Below are positions 8,293 through 16,914 of a DNA stretch of 37,162 nt, in pieces. Both the position numbers and the translations under genes were made by a program. The notes below the pieces were generated by a model that was not told the origin of the DNA, made no database searches, and saw nothing but the letters and a program-made list of their open reading frames with translations. Each line of letters starts with the position of its first letter. The stretch's first letter is position 1. This DNA comes from Thermoplasmata archaeon (GTDB lineage Archaea; Thermoplasmatota; Thermoplasmata; Thermoplasmatales; Thermoplasmataceae): positions 1 through 37,162 of the forward strand of contig JAKADT010000006.1 in NCBI GenBank assembly GCA_021820245.1, in the 5' to 3' direction.

Positions 8293-9029
8293 AGGTTTAC
8301 GATGAAATAATATCAACACTGAAAAACGACAAGATTCACATGACACTCATAGATCCAGCCTCGCAGGATGTCGACAGGGCCGCGGCAATTGCAAAGGAGG
8401 CAGACAGGGCCGGAACAGATTATTTCATGATCGGAGGTTCAACAGAAATTGACTCGAAGAGAATGGACTGCACAATAGGGGAGATCAGGAAGGTAACGGA
8501 CAAGAAAATAATAATATTCCCAGGTTCTTCTTCCATGCTGAGCAGAAAGGCAGATGCCATATACTTCATGACGCTAATGAATTCACGAAATCCAGAATTT
8601 ATCGTGAAACATCAGGTCAAGGCAGCCCCCATTCTCCGAAGTATAAAAATGGAGACAATTTCCATGGGGTACATAATCTTCAAGCCAGGAATGACTGTGG
8701 GAAGGATAGGAGAGGCAGATCTTCTGGACGAGACAAATATGGAGGAGGCGGTTTCCTACTCAATAGCGGCAGAGATGTTCGGACTGAAGATGCTGTATCT
8801 GGAGGCAGGAAGTGGATCTCCAAGCCATATCAGACCTGATACTGTCAGTGGGGTGAGATCCTCTGTATCGATTCCACTCATAGTGGGAGGGGGGATACGT
8901 GATCCCGAAGCTTCTAGAAAAATATCACAGGCAGGGGCGGACATCATAGTTACCGGTACTGTTGCGGAGAAATCCTCTAATATAGAGAAGGTTCTGGGAA
9001 ACATAATAAAATCCATGAAAAGATTCTGA
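8289..9029 (+). CDS. Geranylgeranylglyceryl phosphate synthase (GGGP synthase)
   Basis: A 246-residue TIM-barrel enzyme. It joins sn-glycerol-1-phosphate to geranylgeranyl diphosphate, the first ether bond of archaeal lipids. Typical features are the N-terminal HMTLIDPASQ (magnesium site), DYFMIGGSTEID, IFPGSS, LYLEAGSGSPSHI, and the C-terminal phosphate-binding loops VGGGIRDP and ADIIVTGT. Its length is normal. It overlaps the UbiA-type synthase gene by four bases, so consecutive pathway enzymes come from one message. It ends 38 bases before purS, which has its own TATA box. Confidence 0.97.
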   Translation: MKVYDEIISTLKNDKIHMTLIDPASQDVDRAAAIAKEADRAGTDYFMIGGSTEIDSKRMDCTIGEIRKVTDKKIIIFPGSSSMLSRKADAIYFMTLMNSRNPEFIVKHQVKAAPILRSIKMETISMGYIIFKPGMTVGRIGEADLLDETNMEEAVSYSIAAEMFGLKMLYLEAGSGSPSHIRPDTVSGVRSSVSIPLIVGGGIRDPEASRKISQAGADIIVTGTVAEKSSNIEKVLGNIIKSMKRF

Positions 9030-9067
9030 AACTGGAAGATTTTATAGTTTCCCCACAATACGGTTCC

Positions 9068-9310
9068 ATGGTTACTTTCAGGGTTGAGGTCAGGTATCTT
9101 CCCGGTGTTGAAGATCCTGAGGCTTTAACTGTCAAGAGGAATTTGAAAATTCTGGGTTATGATTCCGTTTCTGGAGTCAGTATGGCAAGGATTTACGAAC
9201 TTACATTTGAGGATGGAAAAGATGCCCATGAAAAAGTGGAAAAACTGGCCAGGAATCTCCTATCAAATCCCGTAATAAACAGCTACACCATCACTGAGAC
9301 GGGTGACTGA
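9068..9310 (+). CDS. purS: Phosphoribosylformylglycinamidine synthase subunit PurS
   Basis: The 80-residue small subunit of the FGAM synthase complex (PurS-PurL-PurQ). It helps hold the glutaminase to the synthetase and is needed for ammonia channelling. The family pattern is clear: FRVEVRYLPGVEDPEALTVK at the N-terminus, then YDSVSGVSMARIYELTF, and NPVINSYTI at the C-terminus. A TATA box TTTATAG near 9041-9047 lies about 25 bases before ATG 9068, so it is probably leaderless. purL follows immediately. PurQ is not in this window. Confidence 0.96.
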   Translation: MVTFRVEVRYLPGVEDPEALTVKRNLKILGYDSVSGVSMARIYELTFEDGKDAHEKVEKLARNLLSNPVINSYTITETGD

Positions 9311-11611
9311 ATGGATAACGTTGCCGGTTACAGAAAATCGGTTGGAATCATCGGTCTTACCGGTTCACAGCTTAAGGATCTGTCTGAGAACATGGCCCTT
9401 GGACTGAATGACGATGAACTCCGTATGCTCCAGAATTACTTCAGTGACCTTAACAGGAACCCCACAGATATTGAATTACAGGCAATGGCACAGGCCTGGA
9501 GCGAACACTGCTGCTATAAGTCATCAAAATTCTATCTCAAGAAGTATCTCTCCGGCCTGAAGACACCTTATACAATACTGGCAATGGAGGATGATGCCGG
9601 GGTTGTTGAATTTGACAGTGATCATTCCTACGTTGTCAAGATGGAAAGCCACAACCATCCCAGTGCGGTTGAGCCTTATGGAGGAGCCGCCACAGGTGTA
9701 GGGGGAATATTAAGGGATGTACTGTGCATGGGGGCACAACCCGTTGCTCTCCTGGATTCGCTGTACTTTGGAAAACCGGATGAAACATTGGCCGAAGGTT
9801 TATCAACACGTTATATTATGAATGGAATCATATCGGGCATCAGGGATTACGGCAACAGGGTCGGAATTCCCACTGTGGCCGGGTCCATAGATTTTGGCAG
9901 TTCTTATGCAGGAATGCCACTTGTAAACGTCGGTTGCGTTGGAATTATGAAGAAGGAAAGTCTCTCAAGAAGCAGGATCAGTAAAATTGGAGACCTGCTG
10001 ATTCTGGCTGGAGGAAGAACTGGAAGGGATGGTATACACGGAGTCAATTTTGCATCCAAGGCCATGATGGGAAACACCGAGGAGAGCAAGAGGGCCATAC
10101 AGCTTGGAAACCCGATTATAAAGGAACCACTCATACATGCAGTCCTGGAGGCAAATGAAGCAGGTCTGATAGATGGCATGAAAGATCTTGGTGGCGGTGG
10201 ACTTTCAAGCTCTGCCGGAGAGATGTGCTTTGCTGGTGGGACTTCAGCCGAAATAGATCTTTCAAAGGTAATCCTCAAGGAAGACTCAATGGAACCGTGG
10301 GAAATCTGGGTGAGCGAGAGCCAGGAGAGGATGCTGATGGCGGTAGACCCTTCCAATCTATCCAGAATATCCAAAATATTTGAACTGTGGGATGTGGAGT
10401 ACTCTGTCATCGGAACTGTTAAAGAGGGGACAAACCTTGTCCTGAAGTTTTACGGGGAGGAGATACTCAACCTGGATCTATCGTTTCTCACATCAGGACC
10501 AATGTATTGCAGGAACTTTGTGGAAACGAAACCAAGTTCAAATCAGTATCTGATGCCACCCGAACCATCAGACCTTAATGCATTTGCAGTTAAATTCATG
10601 TCACATTACCTGAACTCTTCCAGATTTCCCGTAACACGGCAGTATGACCACACAGTCAGAGGAAATACAGTAGTTGGACCAGAACAGGGATATCCAAACC
10701 GGGAAACTCACTCCGACTGTGCAATAATAAAGCCGGTGCATTCATCATTCAAGGGACTGGGTCTGACATCAGGTTCACTGAGCAGGATGGTCAGCATAGA
10801 TCCGTACAATGGAACGATGCACACAATGTGCGAAGCGTTCAGGAATCTACTGTCGGCAGGAGTTACGCCGCACGCGGTTGTGGACTCACTTAATTTCGGG
10901 AATCCGGAAGATCCGGAAATAATGGGCCAGTTTGTATCATCAGTACGGGCAATTGGCGATTTCTGCAGACGCTTCTCACTACCCATTGTTGCTGGAAATG
11001 TGTCACTTTACAACCAGTCCATGGGGAAAAATATACATCCGACTCCAACCATAATGATGACCGGTATTATAGAGGATGTGCGGAATTATGTCCCGTCATT
11101 TTTCACCTCATCTGACAGGGACGTATATGTTCTGGGAGAACCGCAGACAAATCTTGGGGGGAGCGCTTATCTTGAATATCTCGGTATGGACGCAAAGAGC
11201 ATTGCACCACTTGATCTCAGGGAACTGGAGAAGATCACACCTGTGCTGAAGGGACTTCAGGAAAGAGGCATAGTGGAAGCATGCCATGACGTTTCGCAGG
11301 GTGGACTTTTTGCATCATTATGTGAAATGTCATTTGGCAATCAGGTTGGTATACGGGGAGACATTTCCTGGATTTCTGGCGAACGATCAGTGCATAAACT
11401 GTTTGCTGAAGGAGGGAACCGTTTTGTGGTGCAGATTCAGAGGAAAAATGAAGAAGAGTTTCTGAAGCAGATAGAAGGAATCCACCACACCTTTATTGGC
11501 ACCACTGAGGGGGACAGAATAGTTATAGCAGACCATGGGAGAGAGATCATTAATGCCGGGATACTGGAAATAATGAAGCCATGGGAAAATGGGCTTGAGG
11601 AATATTTCTAG
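9311..11611 (+). CDS. purL: Phosphoribosylformylglycinamidine synthase subunit PurL
   Basis: The 766-residue synthetase subunit converting FGAR, ATP and ammonia to FGAM. It is the small-PurL form (about 720-770 residues) that works with separate PurS and PurQ. Visible motifs are the N-terminal AWSEHCCYKSSKFYL, the ATP/FGAR region KMESHNHPSAVEPYGGAATG, GRDGIHGVNFASK, KDLGGGGLSSSAGEMCFAGG, and in the second half CHDVSQGGLF and FAEGGNRFV. The ATG begins directly after the purS stop, so the two are one operon. Nothing is truncated. Confidence 0.97.
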   Translation: MDNVAGYRKSVGIIGLTGSQLKDLSENMALGLNDDELRMLQNYFSDLNRNPTDIELQAMAQAWSEHCCYKSSKFYLKKYLSGLKTPYTILAMEDDAGVVEFDSDHSYVVKMESHNHPSAVEPYGGAATGVGGILRDVLCMGAQPVALLDSLYFGKPDETLAEGLSTRYIMNGIISGIRDYGNRVGIPTVAGSIDFGSSYAGMPLVNVGCVGIMKKESLSRSRISKIGDLLILAGGRTGRDGIHGVNFASKAMMGNTEESKRAIQLGNPIIKEPLIHAVLEANEAGLIDGMKDLGGGGLSSSAGEMCFAGGTSAEIDLSKVILKEDSMEPWEIWVSESQERMLMAVDPSNLSRISKIFELWDVEYSVIGTVKEGTNLVLKFYGEEILNLDLSFLTSGPMYCRNFVETKPSSNQYLMPPEPSDLNAFAVKFMSHYLNSSRFPVTRQYDHTVRGNTVVGPEQGYPNRETHSDCAIIKPVHSSFKGLGLTSGSLSRMVSIDPYNGTMHTMCEAFRNLLSAGVTPHAVVDSLNFGNPEDPEIMGQFVSSVRAIGDFCRRFSLPIVAGNVSLYNQSMGKNIHPTPTIMMTGIIEDVRNYVPSFFTSSDRDVYVLGEPQTNLGGSAYLEYLGMDAKSIAPLDLRELEKITPVLKGLQERGIVEACHDVSQGGLFASLCEMSFGNQVGIRGDISWISGERSVHKLFAEGGNRFVVQIQRKNEEEFLKQIEGIHHTFIGTTEGDRIVIADHGREIINAGILEIMKPWENGLEEYF

Positions 11612-11810
11612 TAATAACGAAACTTGCCCATAAAATCCACATAGATTTTGTGAAAGTGCTAGGGGTTTGGAGAATCAGTAAAACTCCGGTGCTTCAGCTG
11701 AGGAGAGTATGTCACAATTTGGGTATGTAAATGAAATATCTGTAACGAAACTGCAGAAATAGTCTACCAATAAATGGAATAATTATAACGTGTCCGGCAA
11801 TACAGGTTGC

Positions 11811-12068
11811 ATGGATGATCATCTGGACGAAAGCATATTCCTGAAAGATCAGGATGTAACTATAAGAGTGAGCTACAGGCTTAATTTCGATGCAGAGAGA
11901 TTTTGCGGTTATTCAAAGATATTCAAGGGTATTCCAGAAAAAGAGGACGAGAGCTTTGAGATTTACATGGAAAATTATGAATGTGGTATGGATAGAGAGA
12001 AGGTTATGGGGAAATTCCAAAAACTTGTGGAAGAGGTTAAAGACGGAAAGATCGACGTGACATTCTGA
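11811..12068 (+). CDS. Small acidic protein of unknown function
   Basis: An 85-residue acidic protein (frame also open to GTG 11790). I prefer ATG 11811 because the TATA-like AATAATTATA near 11777-11786 is about 28 bases upstream, which fits a leaderless message. The sequence is a mix of charged strands (VTIRVSYRLNFDAERF) and a C-terminal helix (REKVMGKFQKLVEEVKDG). It has two cysteines (FCGYSK and ECGMD) but no metal-binding pair. No family was recognised. It is separated by about 200 bases from purL, and by 45 bases end to end from the convergent ribK. Confidence 0.6.
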   Translation: MDDHLDESIFLKDQDVTIRVSYRLNFDAERFCGYSKIFKGIPEKEDESFEIYMENYECGMDREKVMGKFQKLVEEVKDGKIDVTF

Positions 12069-12113
12069 ACCAAAAAATTTCGATCTTCACAGTAGGAAGG
12101 GACAATAAGTCGC

Positions 12114-12803
12114 TCATAAATCCACGTGAAGGCTTATTTTCATTCCATCAGAAAGTTTCAGTTTCTCCCTCAGGAAAAAAGGTGATATAATTTCAAGTAC
12201 ATCACTGTAAACAGATCTTTCAGGAAGTATTGCAGCGCATTCCAGTCCATTCAAATTACCCATAAAAGTCTTTACAGCCCCAAATGTCCTGTCGTCGGTA
12301 ACAAAACCATCTATGTGTATTCCAGGTGAATTCCTCAATCTTCTGAGTTTCCCCTCATTCTCTGGTTCTATCTTCATGTTCAGCGTTCCGAGGTATGGTA
12401 TGAATCCAAGTTTCTCCTGAAACTGAATAATATAAGATTTCCTGGATATGTAATACCTGCCCTCACCAAGGCCACTTATGACTTTTCCAACTATATCAAG
12501 TTGGTTATCCATCTCAAGCACGGTTGCCAGATCATTCATTTCCGAAAAAAGTAAGTCCAGGCCAACATCAGTAATTGATATGTTCTGGCGTCTGTCCTCT
12601 ATTTTCCTCTGGATGAATCCCTCATCTATAAGTTTCAATATAATCCGGGATGCTGACTGCTGACTCATGCCCAGCATTTCCCCAAGCTCTCTGGAGGAAA
12701 GAGATATCAAGGCGTTCTTTCCCATTATACGTTTGATTGTTTTCAAAGCCCAGTAATCATATGGATCCCTGCTGTCCATTTCAGGGGATATAACCGGAAA
12801 CAT
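12114..12803 (-). CDS. ribK: CTP-dependent riboflavin kinase with N-terminal HTH
   Basis: Phosphorylates riboflavin to FMN using CTP, the archaeal replacement for bacterial RibF. The N-terminal ~90 residues are a winged helix (ALISLSSRELGEMLGMSQQSASRIILKL). The C-terminal ~130 residues are the DUF120/RibK cradle: GRYYISRKSYIIQFQEKLGF, PYLGTLNMKI, FGAVKTFMGNLNGLECAAILPERSVY, and LEIISPFFLREKL. A TTG at 12830 is also in frame, but ATG 12803 gives 229 residues, close to the size I recall for HTH-containing RibK in Thermoplasma. The gene lies 34 bases after the PIN gene, probably in the same aIF2beta operon. The HTH suggests it could also bind DNA as a flavin-sensing regulator. Confidence 0.93.
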   Translation of the reverse strand: MFPVISPEMDSRDPYDYWALKTIKRIMGKNALISLSSRELGEMLGMSQQSASRIILKLIDEGFIQRKIEDRRQNISITDVGLDLLFSEMNDLATVLEMDNQLDIVGKVISGLGEGRYYISRKSYIIQFQEKLGFIPYLGTLNMKIEPENEGKLRRLRNSPGIHIDGFVTDDRTFGAVKTFMGNLNGLECAAILPERSVYSDVLEIISPFFLREKLKLSDGMKISLHVDL

Positions 12804-12836
12804 ATTAGTTTTATGCGAAAATGCAGGCAATAAGAT

Positions 12837-13226
12837 TCAACTTTCCTTAATGTTCCAGTACGCAAGTCTCTTTTTACCCGTGAACATAACACATTTAATG
12901 CCTTTTTTCTGAAGTTTAAGGGAAAGATCCCTGTCGTTGGTCACAACAATGCCATCTACCTTTACTGCAGTTTTCAGAACGCATTCGTCCCCGCTTCCAT
13001 CCGACTCTACGATCTTGAATCTGTCAATCATTCCCAGTGCCGTCCTTGCGTCCACATTTCCAGACGAAAGGCCTATTAATTCGTTAACCACGCACTTCGG
13101 AATGATTATCTCAGATTTTCCAAGCAGATATGGAATCTGTTCCCTCAGATCCAGGTGGGCCTTCACCATGTAAATGAGGGAGTTTGTGTCCAGGACCACA
13201 GTTTTGGGTTTATCTTCATTTTTCAC
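12837..13226 (-). CDS. PIN-domain endonuclease (Fcf1/Utp24-like)
   Basis: A 129-residue single PIN domain. The acidic site is present: D13 in VVLDTNSLIYM, E49 in CVVNELIGL, D80 in GSGDECVL, and D98/D100 in VVTNDRDLSLKL. The strand-helix order and the position next to translation factor aIF2beta match the archaeal Fcf1/Utp24 group involved in rRNA processing, rather than the VapC toxins. There is no VapB antitoxin gene beside it. The GTG start lies inside the last codons of aIF2beta (11-base overlap), indicating coupled translation. Confidence 0.88.
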   Translation of the reverse strand: MKNEDKPKTVVLDTNSLIYMVKAHLDLREQIPYLLGKSEIIIPKCVVNELIGLSSGNVDARTALGMIDRFKIVESDGSGDECVLKTAVKVDGIVVTNDRDLSLKLQKKGIKCVMFTGKKRLAYWNIKES

Positions 13227-13839
13227 GGTCTACAACTTCTGCTATAGCTGTATTGTTCCTTATCTTTTTTATGACTACCTTCACAGTTTCTCCCTTTTTA
13301 ACCTTTGGAACAAAAATGTTGTAACCTCTGAATATGGCCCTTCCTTCCCCAGACGGACCTATGCTTGTTACCTGTATTGTATACTGTTTTCCCTCCTCTA
13401 TATCTGTGTCACTCTCCTTTGATTCTCTTCCCATCCTGATTGGATGTTGAGCCCCACAGGCCTTGCAAACAAGAACTGTTGTTCTTCCAACCTTCTGCAG
13501 TTCAGTATCTGGAGCGTTGCATTCATAACACATCACGAATGTGTCCATATACATGTTCATCTTTGACATAAGCTGTTCAAGTGTTACCTTGCGGTTGATA
13601 ATAAGTCTCTTTCCGTTAAGCGTCAATCCTATGCCAAGCTCACTCATGAGGAATTTTGTGATATGTCTTGGATCCCTGTTAATGAGGGTCAACATGTCTC
13701 CAAAATTTCTCACAATGGTCAATTTTCCCTCGTAGATAATATCTGGATCCGGTACTTTGAGTCTTTCCATATTTTTATTTGATTTTGATAGAATTTTCTC
13801 TCCCCTCTTCAAAAGGGCTTCGTAATCTTCCTGAGCCAT
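13216..13839 (-). CDS. Translation initiation factor aIF2 subunit beta with C-terminal TRAM domain
   Basis: The beta subunit of the aIF2 heterotrimer that brings initiator tRNA to the ribosome. Its 207 residues contain the central IF2beta/IF5 fold (GDMLTLINRDPRHITKFLMSELG, LNGKRLIINRKVTLEQL). A zinc ribbon reads CYECNAPDTELQK ... VCKACGAQHPI. From about residue 150 there is an added TRAM RNA-binding domain (IQVTSIGPSGEGRAIFRGYNIFVPK). The standard archaeal beta subunit ends after the zinc ribbon at about 140 residues. It heads an operon with the PIN nuclease and ribK. A TATA-like ATTAATAAAG lies about 26 bases before the ATG. Confidence 0.95.
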   Translation of the reverse strand: MAQEDYEALLKRGEKILSKSNKNMERLKVPDPDIIYEGKLTIVRNFGDMLTLINRDPRHITKFLMSELGIGLTLNGKRLIINRKVTLEQLMSKMNMYMDTFVMCYECNAPDTELQKVGRTTVLVCKACGAQHPIRMGRESKESDTDIEEGKQYTIQVTSIGPSGEGRAIFRGYNIFVPKVKKGETVKVVIKKIRNNTAIAEVVDREK

Positions 13840-13978
13840 GGTATGTCATCAAACGGCTTTATTAATACTTTGACTGTGCCTGAAGTCTCTTTCGGATACA
13901 GTTCATTTAACCGGTCTCTACAGAGGGCCCAGAACCTGTTCGAATCCCAATTATAAATATATTATAATTGCAATTAAA

Positions 13979-14132
13979 ATGTACATAAATTTCTTCATGT
14001 ATGGCATATAATAAAATCTGATTCAATATATTGCTTAATAATCAATGAAATACTATTTTATGTGAATATCTTAATTTTAAGTAAAAATATTTCATGTACA
14101 TGAACTGTCCATACATGACAAAAATTTAAATA
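13979..14132 (+). promoter_or_regulatory. Operator-like repeat cluster and TATA box before the RHH gene
   Basis: An AT-rich stretch carries four related elements: ATGTACAT (13979-13986, palindromic), TCATGTATGG (13995-14004), TCATGTACATGA (14092-14103, a perfect 12-base palindrome) and CCATACATGA (14109-14118). The last is the exact reverse complement of the second. A TATA box TTTAAATA (14125-14132) follows directly, then GGAGGT before the start codon. The arrangement fits binding sites for the dimeric RHH protein encoded next, and so autoregulation. Confidence 0.55.
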
Positions 14133-14166
14133 CTTCGGTACGAATAGATGATGGAGGTTAAACTGA

Positions 14167-14595
14167 TTGGAAGGAAAGGATACCAAGCTTACTATTCGTA
14201 TATCTGAAAACGATCTGGAGGAGATAGATGAATTTCTCCAGAAAAATACGCGCTTTGGTAGCAGATCAGAATTTATAAGACATGCCTCAATTGATTTCAT
14301 CTCAAAGAGCAGAGCGCAGTTCATAGAACCTTCTGAGACAAATGTAAATGTAAACCGGAAACTTCTGGAAATCCTCAACCTTGCAGTTGAGAAAGGGTAC
14401 TTCAGTTCAATAAGTGCAGCCCTTGGTGAAATTATAAATTACTCCACAGAGAATGGAATTATTTCAGAACTCATAGCAAAAAGGCGCCAGGAATACAGAA
14501 AACTGGCAGCGAGTGCTACCGATATTTTTGCTGATGAGCCAGATCTGGAAAGTGGAAATAAAGGTTCAGACGTGATAAAGAAGGAGAAAGATTGA
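14167..14595 (+). CDS. Ribbon-helix-helix transcriptional regulator (CopG/CdrS-like)
   Basis: A 142-residue protein starting with TTG, preceded by a GGAGGT site nine bases upstream. Residues 5-50 are a ribbon-helix-helix: beta strand TKLTIRISENDL, helix EEIDEFLQ, and the second-helix signature FGSRSEFIRHASIDFI. The R-x-S-x-S-E-F-I-R-H-A pattern is like that of the haloarchaeal cell-division regulator CdrS and related CopG proteins. The C-terminal ~90 residues are helical and charged and may bind a partner. The next gene starts one base after the stop and encodes an FtsZ-like protein, as CdrS-type regulators often neighbour ftsZ genes. It is probably autoregulated through the palindromes upstream. 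Confidence 0.85.
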   Translation: MEGKDTKLTIRISENDLEEIDEFLQKNTRFGSRSEFIRHASIDFISKSRAQFIEPSETNVNVNRKLLEILNLAVEKGYFSSISAALGEIINYSTENGIISELIAKRRQEYRKLAASATDIFADEPDLESGNKGSDVIKKEKD

Positions 14596-14596
14596 T

Positions 14597-15373
14597 ATGG
14601 AAAATGAATTTGATAGCAACATAGGAAGGCATGCTCGCGAGATAATAAGGAATTACTACGAGGACCGGGCTGATAATACCATCATATCATTTGGAGATGC
14701 GGGAAGAAGAATACTTGAGAATATAATGCCGCTGGAATACAGGAGAGCAGTGTATCATTCAGTGGTGAGGAGCAGGACAGGTTACCACTTCAATGATCCT
14801 CAGGACAGATATACAGATATACTTGAGATAGTTGGCCCCGAGCCGATGGAGGTGGAACTTATCACAAAAACCCAGTATGAACTGGAGAGATCAAAGAAGG
14901 TAAAACTAGTGGAGAGAGATCCCATTAAGATAAGCGAGACAATCGTAGACTATAACCCACGTGATTACTCTCCCGCAGTCACTGCTAAGGAAATATTCTC
15001 AGGCATAGACAAGTCAAATTCATTCATACTTGTCAGCGGTTTTGGAGGGCAGTTTGCTCAACCAACGCATATAGCTTTTTCAAAACTGCTTGCCAGTCGT
15101 AATATAACACACTACAGTTTTGTGGTGAAACCGTCAGTTAATGAATATTCCAAGAGACATATGGCAGAGGTTGGATTGAGAGAACTCTCATGCATTAACA
15201 ACTACATAAGGGAATACGACCATGACATCCATCTGGGTCCACTCAACGGAACAGTGTCCCAGATATCAGAAAAAGTTAAGAATTTAAATATAAGGATCGC
15301 AAGAGACCTTGAGGTTGTCTCAACCAGGATGTCAGGTGCACTGGAAATGCTCAGGCTTCAGCTCATATTATGA
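14597..15373 (+). CDS. Divergent FtsZ/tubulin-superfamily-like protein
   Basis: A 258-residue protein in an operon with the RHH regulator. It is not a normal FtsZ, but the order of segments follows the FtsZ GTPase domain. IISFGDAGRRIL (29-40) sits at the T1 position, and FILVSGFGGQFAQPT (143-157) replaces the GGGTGSG T4 loop. FVVKPSVNEYSKRHMAEVGL (175-194) resembles the VTKPFxxEGxxRxxxAxxGL strand and helix, followed by LSCINNYIREYDHDIHLGP like the LxxxxDxxIxIPN segment. The C-terminal end NIRIARDLEVVSTRMSGALEM could match the T7/helix-10 region. The GTP-binding glycines are mostly lost and the C-terminal domain is absent, so nucleotide binding is doubtful. FtsZ membership is my inference. 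Confidence 0.5.
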   Translation: MENEFDSNIGRHAREIIRNYYEDRADNTIISFGDAGRRILENIMPLEYRRAVYHSVVRSRTGYHFNDPQDRYTDILEIVGPEPMEVELITKTQYELERSKKVKLVERDPIKISETIVDYNPRDYSPAVTAKEIFSGIDKSNSFILVSGFGGQFAQPTHIAFSKLLASRNITHYSFVVKPSVNEYSKRHMAEVGLRELSCINNYIREYDHDIHLGPLNGTVSQISEKVKNLNIRIARDLEVVSTRMSGALEMLRLQLIL

Positions 15374-15395
15374 ACATCTGTTCCGTGTCCATTTT

Positions 15396-15857
15396 TTATA
15401 GATTATTTAAAATCTCTTTTTCCTGCATGTTTCTCTCGCAGTAATAACATCTCAGGATAAGCGGTTTTTTCGATATGACATGAAACTCACTTACGACCGG
15501 CTCTTTTGAGTTTGTTATGCAATTGCGATTTGAGCATTTTATTATGCCCGTAACCCTTTCCGGGATCTCCACAATGAATTTCTCCACAACCTCATAGTTT
15601 TTCACAATGCTTATTGAGGCCTCAGGAGCAACAAGGGAGATCTTGTCAACCTCGAACCTCTCAAGGTATCTCCCTTCTATCTTGACCACATCCTTTGATC
15701 CTATTCTTCCACTTGGTACTCTGATACCAACGCTGACCGTCTGCGAACCCTTTTCGTCGATTCTCAGTATTGCCAGCACCTTTATTGCCTTTCCAGCAGG
15801 AATATGATCAATAACAGTCCCTTCCCTTATTTTCGAAATCTTAAGTGTCTGTTCCAT
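15396..15857 (-). CDS. pyrI: Aspartate carbamoyltransferase regulatory subunit
   Basis: A 153-residue regulatory chain of aspartate transcarbamoylase, which lets nucleotides control pyrimidine synthesis. The N-terminal allosteric domain contains [19 protein letters not shown] (family [19 protein letters not shown]). The C-terminal zinc domain has four cysteines in CSNRNC ... [12 protein letters not shown] at 15866 is in frame. I favour ATG 15857 because GGGGTG lies six bases upstream and acts as a good ribosome-binding site inside the pyrB stop. It directly follows pyrB, so the holoenzyme is made from one message. Confidence 0.96.
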   Translation of the reverse strand: MEQTLKISKIREGTVIDHIPAGKAIKVLAILRIDEKGSQTVSVGIRVPSGRIGSKDVVKIEGRYLERFEVDKISLVAPEASISIVKNYEVVEKFIVEIPERVTGIIKCSNRNCITNSKEPVVSEFHVISKKPLILRCYYCERNMQEKEILNNL

Positions 15858-15862
15858 TTTTT

Positions 15863-16777
15863 TCACCCCAGTATTGTTGAAACAAGGGCCATCCTGACCG
15901 GTACACCATTCGCAGCCTGCCTGAAATATGCAGCTTTTTTGGAATAGTCAACTTCCGGAGAGATCTCGTCAATCCTTGGAAGAGGGTGCATTATTATGGC
16001 ATCCTCCTTCATCTCAGACACTGCCTTTTCATCAACTGAATAGGAACCTATAACACTCTGGTACTCATTCTGATCGGTAAATCTCTCTTTCTGTATTCTT
16101 GTCACATAAAAAACGTCAGACTTTTTCAGTACATCGGAAAGGTTGTCGGTAATGGTTATCTCCGTCCTGTCAGGCACTCTTGCCAGGATATGCTCAGGTA
16201 TTCCGAGTATCTGGGGAGAAACCAGCGTTACACTGACGTCAAATCGTGAAAGGGCCAGAAGCAGTGAATGTACAGTCCTTCCGTATCGAAGATCACCAAT
16301 CATTGCGATGTTCAGACCGTCAATCCTGCCTTTCTCCTTCTTAATAGTATAAAGATCCATAAGGGTCTGTGTGGGGTGTTGCCCGGAACCATCACCCGCA
16401 TTAATCACTGGTTTTGATGAAAATCTGGATGCGAGTTTGGCAGCACCCTCCATTGGATGCCTGATCACAATGATATCAGAGTAGGATTCGGTCATCCTGA
16501 TGGTGTCAGCAAGTGTTTCTCCCTTGGATATGGATGAACTTCCGGTGTCAGAAACTGTTATCACCGATCCACCAAGTCTGTTCATTGCGCTCTCAAAGGA
16601 TAGCCTTGTTCGGGTGCTGGGTTCATAGAAGAGAGTTGCCATGATCTTTCCATCCATAATCTTCAGGGGTTTGTGCTGTTCAAGCAGCCTGGACATTTCG
16701 TCAGAAGTTTCAAAAATTTCGGTCAGATCCTCTTTTGACACATCATCAATTGAGACGACGCTCCTGTTTTTTAACAT
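15863..16777 (-). CDS. pyrB: Aspartate carbamoyltransferase catalytic subunit
   Basis: Forms carbamoyl aspartate from carbamoyl phosphate and aspartate. With start ATG 16777 the protein is 304 residues, the family norm. The carbamoyl-phosphate loop [16 protein letters not shown] lies at about 50-65 and [13 protein letters not shown] at about 80-92. [25 protein letters not shown] and the late HPLPRIDEI are also present. The frame is open further upstream to 16912, but those 45 residues have no counterpart in the family, so I exclude them. pyrI follows with coupled translation. trm1 lies 137 bases upstream in the same direction. Confidence 0.96.
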   Translation of the reverse strand: MLKNRSVVSIDDVSKEDLTEIFETSDEMSRLLEQHKPLKIMDGKIMATLFYEPSTRTRLSFESAMNRLGGSVITVSDTGSSSISKGETLADTIRMTESYSDIIVIRHPMEGAAKLASRFSSKPVINAGDGSGQHPTQTLMDLYTIKKEKGRIDGLNIAMIGDLRYGRTVHSLLLALSRFDVSVTLVSPQILGIPEHILARVPDRTEITITDNLSDVLKKSDVFYVTRIQKERFTDQNEYQSVIGSYSVDEKAVSEMKEDAIIMHPLPRIDEISPEVDYSKKAAYFRQAANGVPVRMALVSTILG

Positions 16778-16914
16778 CGGGTATGAATATCGGTCCTGTT
16801 CTAAAAAACCTTTCTTAAATGGATGGTATATGTCATACTGATGTACTGCCGGATCACTTACAGGAAGAATGCATCTGGCATATACGGTACTCCTTCTGTC
16901 CATACAATTCAATC

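Noticed and set aside
12837-13226. VapC toxin of a toxin-antitoxin pair
   Set aside because: No antitoxin gene is adjacent, and the operon with aIF2beta fits a housekeeping PIN nuclease.
13915-13965. tRNA-like GTTCGAATCC sequence upstream of aIF2beta
   Set aside because: The flanking bases do not form a T-stem and no acceptor or anticodon arm is present.
16778-16912. 45-residue N-terminal extension of pyrB, open in frame
   Set aside because: No aspartate carbamoyltransferase has it, and the shorter start gives the exact family length; it is probably untranslated leader.
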